From Methylococcaceae bacterium UBA662 (GTDB lineage Bacteria > Pseudomonadota > Gammaproteobacteria > Methylococcales > Methylomonadaceae): a stretch of 41,891 nucleotides of DNA. Position 1 is the stretch's first letter; each line of letters starts with the position of its first letter. The translations under genes were made by a program, and so were the position numbers. Where the stretch lies: positions 3,847-45,737 of the forward strand of contig DBNW01000005.1 of assembly GCA_002299425.1 (NCBI GenBank), read 5' to 3'. Below are positions 7,532 through 14,784 of this stretch, one piece after another. The notes beneath the pieces are model-generated. The model was given only the letters and a program-made list of their open reading frames with translations, ran no database searches and was not told the origin of the DNA.

Positions 7532-10500
7532 ATGCAACGCTTGGCTTGTTTGATTTTTTTCGCGGGTTTGTGGTCGGCCAGCCTTCTGGCTAGGCCGCTC
7601 ACGCCAGCGCAAGTGCCCGCGCCGTTAAAGCCTTGGATTGAATGGGTGTTAGAAGAACGCCCAGAACACTATTGCCCGTTCCAGTACGACAGCTTGCTGA
7701 CCAGAAGGTGTCTTTGGCCCGCACACCTGAACTTCAATTTAAACGGGAACAAAGGTTATTTTTCCGGCACTTGGTGGGTTTACGGTGAAAGCTGGGCGAC
7801 GCTTCCGGGAGATAACAGGCATTGGCCGCAAAACGTGCACGTCAATGGCCAGCCGGCGTTGGTGATGGACAGGGGAGGGGTTCCTGGTATTTGGTTGGCG
7901 ATGGACGGCCGGCAAGGAACGGCGTTTAAAATTACGGGTGAGTTTTTTTGGGACAGTTTGCCAGCCAGCTTAACCGTACCCGTGGACACCGGATTAATCC
8001 AGCTTAGCCGCAACGGCGAAGCTGTGGCTACGCCCTTCATCCATGCTGGCCAGCTTTGGCTTAAGGCGGGTGAAGCGGGGCAGGCTGAGCCCGGATGGAT
8101 GGAAAACAGCGTCGATATCCAGGTATTCCGAAAAATTACCGATACCGTTCCCATGCAGGTGCTGACCCGTCTGCTGCTGAAGGTGTCCGGTGACCAACGG
8201 GAAATCACGCTGCCTAACGTCATGCCCGCGCAGTTTTTGCCGCTTGCTGTGGACAGTGTTTTGCCTGCACGGGTGGGTGCTGATGGCGGGTTGCGGGTGC
8301 AACTGCAGCCTGGCGTTTGGGAACTTGACCTGTTGTCCCGAAGCACCCAAGATGTAACAGTGTTGCCATTGCCCGCAGTCCCGGCCACCTTGCCGGAAGT
8401 TAACTGGCCGAAGACCGAGATTTGGGTGTTTGCAGCACAACCGGCTGTGCGGTTGGTGGAAATCGACCAACTGAGTGCAATCGATGCCAGTCAAACCAAC
8501 CTTCCCGACTCGTGGCGGCACTTGCCCGCCTACAGCCTTAGTGCTGGTCAGGCTATGACGTTGACCGTCATCCGTCGCGGTGACCCCGATCCTGATCCCA
8601 ATCGATTGGACTTAAACCGAACCGTGTGGCTGGATTTTGACGGCTCAGCTTATACGGTTAACGACCGCATGACCGGCACCATGAACCGAGGCTGGCGCTT
8701 GAACGCTTTGCCTGTCACGCAAGTGGGCAAGGTCAGCCTGGATGGCGCGAACCAGTTGGTGACAGTGCAGCCGGGTACGAACAAACAAGGCGTCGAAGTA
8801 CGCCAAGGTCAACTGGCTTTGGTGGCCGACAGCCGTATGCTGGGGGAGATTGGGCATATGAGCGCGGGGGGTTGGGAGCAGACCTTCAACTCGGTACGTA
8901 TCGAACTTAATTTGCCGCCCGGGTGGCAGTTGTTGGCCGCTTACGGGGTTGACAACGTCCCTGATAGCTGGCTCGCGCACTGGACGTTGTTGGATTTGTT
9001 CCTGGTTTTGCTCGCCGCCCTAGCGGTTGCCCGGTTGTGGGGCTATGCCTGGGGCGGGTTGGCGCTGATCACGCTGGTACTGATTTGGCATGAACCGGGG
9101 GCACCGCATTGGGTCTGGCTGCACATTCTGGCGGCTACGGCCTTGCTGCGCGTGCTGCCGACAGGCCGGTTGGCGACACTGTTAACGTATTATCGGTACC
9201 TAGCCTGGCTGGCCTTAGTGGCCATCGCCTTGCCATTTATGGTGGAACAAGTACGCATTGGCCTGTATCCCCAATTAGCACCCTCTTGGCCGGCCCTGCC
9301 CGGTCTGGAGAGCACGGCCACTGAACCGGAGGGGCGGGCGATGATAGCTGGAGAACCCACCGAAAGTGCCGATGATTTTGGCCATACCGACAGGGCTGAG
9401 CTAGAGGCCCACGGAACAGCACCACTACTGAAGAAAACCGACAAGGCCGAGGCGGCTGTGGTCAGCGGCCCGCCTGAAGCGGCGGCGTACCAGTACCCGC
9501 CCCCCGCACCAGAGGTTGGTCTAGAACGTGTAGACCCCCATGCTAAGGTGCAAACCGGACCCGGCCTGCCGTACTGGCAATGGCGTAAAGCGGTGTTAGC
9601 GTGGAACGCTCCGGTCGATGCTAAGCAAACAGTCAGCCTGTGGTATTTGCCTCCCAGCCTGGCCCTTCTGGTGAATTTTTTACGGGTTATGTTGACGGCT
9701 TTGTTGGTTTTTTTGCTGTTTGGCGAGATTGGGAAAGGGCTGTCGATGCCGTTTAGACCCGGGTACCGGTCATCTGGCTGGCTTGGTTTGGCGTTGCTGC
9801 CGTTGTTGTCACTGTTGTCGCTGGCGCCGGTGGACAAGGCTCAGGCGGCGTTCCCCAGCCCGGATTTGTTGGCGGAATTAAAAAGCCGTCTGGCCGAAAC
9901 GCCGCCGCCAGAATGCGCCAACCAATGCGCCAGCATTCAGCGTATGGTGTTAACACTGGACAACCAGCGCATGACCATTGATTTAACTATCCATGCCCAA
10001 GCATTGGTTTACTTGCCCATACCGGCTGAATACGGGCAATGGTTCCCCAGCCAAGTTTTGATTAATGGCCAGCAAACTGCCGCATTGTTCAGGACCGGCA
10101 CTGCCTTGTCGTTGGCGTTGCCGGTGGGCGTGCACCGTGTGACCCTGCTGGGCATCGCCCCGAAGCGGGAGCGGTTTACCTTGCCGTTGCCGTTAAAGCC
10201 TAAGCATGTTGCAGTCCGCAGCAGCGGGTGGACGGTTTTGGGTGTGCGAGAAAACGGCGAGGCAGACGAACAATTGCAATTCACCCGTAGCGGCGACCAT
10301 CAACCGGGCCAATCTGGCTGGGAGCCGGGGGGCTTGCCGCCGTTCGCTAGGGTTGAGCGCACCTTGTACCTGGGCGTGGACTGGCGCGTCCATACCCGAG
10401 TCGTGCGGGTGTCGCCAGCCGATTCGGCTCTGGTATTGCAGGTGCCGATATTGCCCGGGGAAGCAGTAACCAGCCCTGGTATACGGGTTAAGGAAGCACG

Positions 10501-11701
10501 GGTTGAAGTCAACCTGCCGGCCCAGCAACAAAGCCTGGATTGGCAATCAAGCCTTGAAAAAACACCAACGGTTGTTTTGACAGCGGCGTCCACTGAGCAG
10601 TGGACGGAAGTTTGGCGGGCGGTTATCAGCCCGATTTGGCATGTTGAAACCTCAGGCCTGGCCATGATTCGCCTAGACCATACCGAGCAGTGGCTGCCCG
10701 AATGGCACCCCTGGCCGGGCGAAACGGTGACGTTGGCATTGAGCAGACCGGAAGCGGTGGCCGGACAAACCTTGACCGTGGACAGCAGCCAAATTCGTAT
10801 GCAGCCCAGCCAGCGCAGCCGCAACGTGACCTTAGACTGGCGGTGGCGCAGTTCCCTCGGCGGCCAACACAGCGTGATTTTGCCCGAGCAGGCGGTGCTG
10901 CAAAGTTTGGTTATCAACGGGCAAGCTAGGCCGTTCAATCTACAGGGCCGTCGGCTGGTTGTGCCGGTTGACCCTGGCGAACAAGCAGTGAGCCTAAATT
11001 GGCAGGAGGCGGTGCCGCTGGCAACAGTGACCCACACCCCGGAAATCAATTTAGGGATCGGCAGTGTCAATAGCCGTATTCACGTCAGTTTGGGCGAAGA
11101 CCGGTGGGTTTTGTTTGCCTTTGGCCCAAAATGGGGCCCGGCCGTTTTGTTTTGGAGCGTTCTGTTAGTTATCGCCATCGTCTCTGTGGGGCTGGGTCAG
11201 ACCGTGTGGACTCCGCTGCGGCATGGGCAATGGTTTTTGCTGTTGCTGGGCCTTAGCCAGATTCCGATGCCGCTGGCAGGGCTGGTGGTTGCCTGGCTGC
11301 TGGCCTTAGGGTGGCGTGCTCGGCAAACAAACGCCATTCGTTATTTCAATGGCATCCAATTGGCTTTGGTGGGGTTGACACTGGCCGCTTTAGGGGTGTT
11401 GTTTTCAGCGGTGGCGCAAGGCTTGTTGCAAGCCCCTGAAATGGGTGTCAGTGGCAATCAGTCCTCCGCACTGTATTTAAACTGGTACCAAGACCGCAGC
11501 GAAGCCGTGCTGCCGATGGCGACGATCATTTCGGTACCGTTGATGGTTTACCGGTTACTGATGCTGGCTTGGTCGCTGTGGCTCGCAGTAGCGTTGCTGA
11601 ATTGGCTGCGTTGGGGCTGGGGTTGTTTTGCTAGCGGCGGTTTGTGGCGTAAAGCCGCGCCGGTCAAAACGCTTAAACAGGCAGCCGCCGATACGGAATA
11701 G
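7532..11701 (+). CDS. Very large exported/membrane protein, function unknown
   Basis: I do not recognise this protein. I start it at the ATG at 7532 (1389 residues) because it follows AGGGGAATACC and gives a signal peptide (MQRLACLIFFAGLWSASLLA); an in-frame ATG at 7493 would put 13 residues in front. Its architecture looks like two similar halves. There is a beta-rich exported region (to about residue 480), hydrophobic helices (about 485-590), and a Glu/Pro/Ala-rich linker. More helices follow (about 705-770), ending in a second signal-like stretch (LLSLAPVDKAQA). A second beta-rich region runs to about 1200 and four to five C-terminal helices follow. It is monocistronic and its codon use matches the neighbours. 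Confidence 0.85.
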   Translation: MQRLACLIFFAGLWSASLLARPLTPAQVPAPLKPWIEWVLEERPEHYCPFQYDSLLTRRCLWPAHLNFNLNGNKGYFSGTWWVYGESWATLPGDNRHWPQNVHVNGQPALVMDRGGVPGIWLAMDGRQGTAFKITGEFFWDSLPASLTVPVDTGLIQLSRNGEAVATPFIHAGQLWLKAGEAGQAEPGWMENSVDIQVFRKITDTVPMQVLTRLLLKVSGDQREITLPNVMPAQFLPLAVDSVLPARVGADGGLRVQLQPGVWELDLLSRSTQDVTVLPLPAVPATLPEVNWPKTEIWVFAAQPAVRLVEIDQLSAIDASQTNLPDSWRHLPAYSLSAGQAMTLTVIRRGDPDPDPNRLDLNRTVWLDFDGSAYTVNDRMTGTMNRGWRLNALPVTQVGKVSLDGANQLVTVQPGTNKQGVEVRQGQLALVADSRMLGEIGHMSAGGWEQTFNSVRIELNLPPGWQLLAAYGVDNVPDSWLAHWTLLDLFLVLLAALAVARLWGYAWGGLALITLVLIWHEPGAPHWVWLHILAATALLRVLPTGRLATLLTYYRYLAWLALVAIALPFMVEQVRIGLYPQLAPSWPALPGLESTATEPEGRAMIAGEPTESADDFGHTDRAELEAHGTAPLLKKTDKAEAAVVSGPPEAAAYQYPPPAPEVGLERVDPHAKVQTGPGLPYWQWRKAVLAWNAPVDAKQTVSLWYLPPSLALLVNFLRVMLTALLVFLLFGEIGKGLSMPFRPGYRSSGWLGLALLPLLSLLSLAPVDKAQAAFPSPDLLAELKSRLAETPPPECANQCASIQRMVLTLDNQRMTIDLTIHAQALVYLPIPAEYGQWFPSQVLINGQQTAALFRTGTALSLALPVGVHRVTLLGIAPKRERFTLPLPLKPKHVAVRSSGWTVLGVRENGEADEQLQFTRSGDHQPGQSGWEPGGLPPFARVERTLYLGVDWRVHTRVVRVSPADSALVLQVPILPGEAVTSPGIRVKEARVEVNLPAQQQSLDWQSSLEKTPTVVLTAASTEQWTEVWRAVISPIWHVETSGLAMIRLDHTEQWLPEWHPWPGETVTLALSRPEAVAGQTLTVDSSQIRMQPSQRSRNVTLDWRWRSSLGGQHSVILPEQAVLQSLVINGQARPFNLQGRRLVVPVDPGEQAVSLNWQEAVPLATVTHTPEINLGIGSVNSRIHVSLGEDRWVLFAFGPKWGPAVLFWSVLLVIAIVSVGLGQTVWTPLRHGQWFLLLLGLSQIPMPLAGLVVAWLLALGWRARQTNAIRYFNGIQLALVGLTLAALGVLFSAVAQGLLQAPEMGVSGNQSSALYLNWYQDRSEAVLPMATIISVPLMVYRLLMLAWSLWLAVALLNWLRWGWGCFASGGLWRKAAPVKTLKQAAADTE

Positions 11702-11852
11702 TAAGCCGATGGCGGCGGTTAGGTTTGAGATTGTGTTTTGTTACAACCCAAGCAATTAAACCAGCCTGACAACTTGTCTGCGGTGTGCTGTGTTTTTTTA
11801 CAAAGCTTTAGGTGTTTCGCGGGTGCTAGGTTTTTAGGGATAGCTGAAAGCA

Positions 11853-11889
11853 GCCATCCGACACCCCCGTATGGAGGATGCCGGATGGC
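11853..11889. terminator. Hairpin between convergent genes
   Basis: GCCATCCG (11853-11860) pairs with CGGATGGC (11882-11889), with further partial pairing of the C-rich and G-rich inner strands. It lies between the stop of the large membrane-protein gene and the stop of the convergent glycine-zipper gene. There is no clear T-run on either side, so it may be a weak bidirectional terminator or only a 3' stability hairpin. Confidence 0.45.
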
Positions 11890-11903
11890 TTAAAGGGGGT
11901 GAG

Positions 11904-12299
11904 TTATCTTAGGACTTTATGACCACGGCCTACCATGCAGTTGTTAAACGCATTTTTAAAACCGCCTTCAGCGGAGATGCCTTGCTTCGCCCCCCCGCCA
12001 ATCCCGCCGGCGGCCGCGCCAATAGCCGCCCCGGTGCCTGGGCTGCCGGTTAAAGCACCAATAGCAGCACCGCCTGCGGCACCTAAAAGACCGCCTACAG
12101 CCGCCCCTTTTACGGTTTCTAGAGCGGTACCGCCAGAAGCTTGTTTGGCCAGCCGTTCGCATTCTGCGAAATCCTGCTCAAGGCGATGCGCGTTGGGGGC
12201 GTTGTAAGCATCAACAGTCGGCCGCCAACCGGTTTGGGTGGCGCAAGCGGTTGTTAGCAGAGTTGAGGCAATCAGGGAGTAGATTTTTAATTTTTGCAT
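11904..12299 (-). CDS. Glycine-zipper outer-membrane lipoprotein-like protein
   Basis: A 131-residue protein with a lipoprotein signal: MQKLKIYSLIASTLLTTAC, lipobox LTTAC with Cys19 as the lipidated residue. After an Asn/Glu-rich segment there is a glycine-zipper hairpin: AAVGGLLGAAGGAAIGALTG and GTGAAIGAAAGGIGGGAKQG, repeated G-x3-G spacing that packs two membrane helices. The C-terminus (NNCMVGRGHKVLR) keeps a cysteine that is common in such proteins. A role in the envelope is likely; nothing more specific is supported. Confidence 0.8.
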   Translation of the reverse strand: MQKLKIYSLIASTLLTTACATQTGWRPTVDAYNAPNAHRLEQDFAECERLAKQASGGTALETVKGAAVGGLLGAAGGAAIGALTGSPGTGAAIGAAAGGIGGGAKQGISAEGGFKNAFNNCMVGRGHKVLR

Positions 12300-12410
12300 G
12301 GCAGTGACCTATTGTGTTTGGTTTTGAAAGTTGTTGTTTGCTAACTCTAAGCAAGCAATATGAATCAGATGTGAACCTACCCATTGCACCGGCGATTTTA
12401 CATCATATTG

Positions 12411-12430
12411 AGACCTTTGCACGACCCAGC
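12411..12430. mobile_element. Possible insertion-sequence terminal repeat remnant
   Basis: GAGACCTTTGCACGACCC resembles the terminal inverted repeats of some IS5-family elements that begin GAGACCTTTGCA. No matching opposite end and no recognisable transposase is present within the window, so at most this is a solo end or a decayed copy. The identification is from memory of the motif and is weak. Confidence 0.3.
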
Positions 12431-12508
12431 CCCTCAAGCAGGTAAAATGAGCTTTTAGCGACATAAGGTCTACGATAATCCGGCAATCCATGACTCTCTG
12501 GGGTAGCA

Positions 12509-12834
12509 TCAGTTAGTCAGTTCAATCGCGTTTAAGTTTTTCTCAACGTGCTCTGAATGGTAAGCACCAAAATACAATTCAGCGAGTGAAATAACGGCGT
12601 AACCCAATTGCGCCAAACGTAATTTATCAACGCGGTTAAGTTGGCTAATGAGCGGTAAAACTCTTCTTTGCTGCTACTGCCCATTTTGACCGTGACAAAC
12701 TGCTCGATGTGTTCGACCGGGTAGCCGTAGTCCAGCACCAGCTTTAAGTTAAGTTTCGGCTTGTACTGGTTCTTCGGGGTTGCTGTAATTCCTGAATTTT
12801 GTGGGCTGGCAGAGAGTGCCCTGTATTGTTGCAC
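12509..12834 (-). pseudogene. Frame-disrupted small ORF, unidentified
   Basis: Two minus-strand frames overlap. The first (12834 down to about 12670) encodes a plausible stretch including LDYGYPVEHIEQFVTVKMGS. A second frame takes over near 12655-12670 and reads RVDKLRLAQLGYAVISLAEL, then runs on to a stop near 12510. Each looks more protein-like on its own side of about 12665 than the continuing frame does, as expected of one small gene with a frameshift. I do not recognise the family. The region lies after the prfC terminator, so expression from prfC is unlikely. Confidence 0.3.
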
Positions 12835-12869
12835 AAAAAAACCCGCTAAGCCTTGTGGCTAATGCGGGT
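12835..12869 (-). terminator. Rho-independent terminator of prfC
   Basis: On the minus strand, ACCCGC (complement of 12864-12869) and GCC/GGC inner pairs form a hairpin closing with GCGGGT (complement of 12841-12846), directly followed by a run of seven T (12835-12841). It lies about 70 bases after the prfC stop. Confidence 0.8.
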
Positions 12870-12939
12870 ACAAGCCCGTTGATGCGGCTGTTGAGCCGGG
12901 TGGGGCGGTTTGTTTACGCCACAGCATGGACTTGGCCGT

Positions 12940-14520
12940 TTACAAGTCCCGCGTCGCGCTGAATTTAATATCTGGCCAGCGCTCTTCGGTCAGCTGCAAG
13001 TTAACGCGGCTGGGTGCGATGTAGACCCAATAGCCGCCGCTGTCTTCGGCTAGATTATCAAAAGCTTTGTTCTTGAAGTCTTCCAATTTGGCTGGGTTGT
13101 CGGAACTGACCCAGCGCACGGTGGACACCGGCACCGCATCGTAGACGCATTCGACGTTGTACTCGGCTTTCAGCCGGTAAGCGGTGACGTCGAACTGCAA
13201 CACGCCCACTGCGCCCAGTATCAAGTCATTGTTTTTCAGCGGCTTGAACAACTGGGTGGCGCCTTCTTCAGTCAATTGCACCAAACCTTTTTGCAGAGCC
13301 TTAGCGCGCAGCGGGTCTTTCAGCACCACGCGGCGGAACAGTTCCGGGGCGAAGTACGGGATGCCACCGTATTTGAGGTTTTCGCCCGTTGTGAAGGTAT
13401 CGCCGATTTGTATGGTGCCGTGGTTGTGCAGGCCGATGATGTCGCCGGGATAGGCTTCTTCGACCGCTTTGCGGCTGTCGGCCTGGAAGGTTAGGGCGTT
13501 GGCGACTTGCACGGCTTTGCCGGTCCGGACCTGGTGAATTTTCATGCCTTTGTCGAATTTGCCGGAGCAGACGCGCAAAAAGGCGATGCGGTCGCGGTGC
13601 GCTGGGTCCATGTTGGCCTGGATTTTAAACACGAAACCGGTGAATTTGTCTTCGTCGGGCTGGACGGCGCGCTGGACGGCCTCGCGCGGGCGCGGCGGCG
13701 GCGCGTATTCGGCGAACGCATCGAGCAGTTCTAGGATGCCGAAGTTGTTGATGGCGGAGCCGAAAAACACCGGCGTCAGGTGGCCGGCCAGATAGTCATC
13801 TAGGCTAAATGCGTGGCTGGCGCCTTTCACTAGGTCGATTTCATCACGCAGTTGCTGGGCGTGGTCATCGAGCAAGGCATCCAACTTGGGGTTGTCTAAG
13901 CCCCTAATGATTTCTGCCGGGGCAATTTTGCCGCCGTGCTGGGCACTGAACAAATGGATTTCGTCCTTGTACAGATGGTAAACACCCTTGAAGCGCTTAC
14001 CCATGCCAATCGGCCAAGTCATCGGCGCACAGCGAATTTTCAGCACGTTTTCGACTTCATCCAGCAGTTCAATTGGCTCGCGGCCTTCGCGGTCCAGCTT
14101 GTTGATGAAGGTTAAAATTGGCGTGTCGCGCAAGCGGCAGACTTCCATCAGGTTGATGGTGCGCTCCTCCACGCCCTTGGCCACGTCGATGACCATCAAC
14201 GCCGAATCGACGGCGGTCAGGGTGCGGTAGGTGTCCTCGGAAAAGTCCTCGTGGCCGGGGGTGTCCAGCAGATTGATGATGACCTGGTTATGCTCGAACT
14301 GCATTACGGAGGTGGTTACGGAGATACCGCGCTCCTTTTCCATGGCCATCCAGTCGGAGGTGGCATGGCGGGCGGCCTTGCGGCCCTTGACGGAACCGGC
14401 TAACTGGATGGCGCCGCCGAACAGCAGCAGTTTTTCAGTCAGCGTAGTCTTGCCGGCGTCGGGGTGGGAGATGATGGCGAAGGTGCGGCGGCGTTGGGTT
14501 TCTTGACTTTGGACGGACAT
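12940..14520 (-). CDS. prfC: Peptide chain release factor 3
   Basis: Translational GTPase that recycles RF1/RF2 from the ribosome after peptide release. I start it at 14520 (MSVQSQETQRRRTFAIISHP, 526 residues), which matches the family length and the usual N-terminus. An in-frame ATG 50 codons upstream would add a Pro-rich stretch not seen in RF3. G motifs: HPDAGKTTLTEK (19-30), DTPGHEDFSEDTYRTL, and NKLDREGREP. The middle holds the RF3-specific PMTWPIGMGKRFKGVYHL. A terminator follows. Confidence 0.96.
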   Translation of the reverse strand: MSVQSQETQRRRTFAIISHPDAGKTTLTEKLLLFGGAIQLAGSVKGRKAARHATSDWMAMEKERGISVTTSVMQFEHNQVIINLLDTPGHEDFSEDTYRTLTAVDSALMVIDVAKGVEERTINLMEVCRLRDTPILTFINKLDREGREPIELLDEVENVLKIRCAPMTWPIGMGKRFKGVYHLYKDEIHLFSAQHGGKIAPAEIIRGLDNPKLDALLDDHAQQLRDEIDLVKGASHAFSLDDYLAGHLTPVFFGSAINNFGILELLDAFAEYAPPPRPREAVQRAVQPDEDKFTGFVFKIQANMDPAHRDRIAFLRVCSGKFDKGMKIHQVRTGKAVQVANALTFQADSRKAVEEAYPGDIIGLHNHGTIQIGDTFTTGENLKYGGIPYFAPELFRRVVLKDPLRAKALQKGLVQLTEEGATQLFKPLKNNDLILGAVGVLQFDVTAYRLKAEYNVECVYDAVPVSTVRWVSSDNPAKLEDFKNKAFDNLAEDSGGYWVYIAPSRVNLQLTEERWPDIKFSATRDL

Positions 14521-14784
14521 TTTAATGGGAGTTAAATGGCAATAACGCACCCAGGCCCGTGCGCATGGCAAGGCAGGTTCACGTCTGGGCGTTGGCGGTG
14601 TCATTATAGCGTAACCGGGGGGCTTATTGACGCTGTCAGCACCGCGCGGTAGGGCTGGTGAAGGCGGCAACGCAGGTCACTGCCGGCTAGGGCCGCTAGC
14701 GCACGGTTGTTGGCACGTTTGGCACACAGGTACAAATGCCGACGATTCGCGGCGCACAGTAAGCATCAGATGACCGTTAACCGG

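Larger units (their letters stand above)
12300..12939. other. 640-base region without an intact gene
   Basis: Between the glycine-zipper gene and prfC I see no intact, recognisable gene. The region holds a candidate insertion-sequence end (12411-12430), short frame-disrupted minus-strand reading frames (12509-12834) and the prfC terminator (12835-12869). It looks like a small degraded accessory island. Confidence 0.6.

Noticed and set aside
9190..9837. Long minus-strand open frames inside the 1389-residue gene
   Set aside because: Antisense shadows of a GC-rich gene with a continuous plus-strand frame and signal peptide.
12309..12509. Minus-strand ORF of 66 codons
   Set aside because: It crosses the candidate IS end and has no protein-like features or ribosome-binding site.
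14521..14670. 50-codon N-terminal extension of prfC
   Set aside because: The extension is Pro/Arg-rich and unlike any RF3; the MSVQSQ start fits family length.
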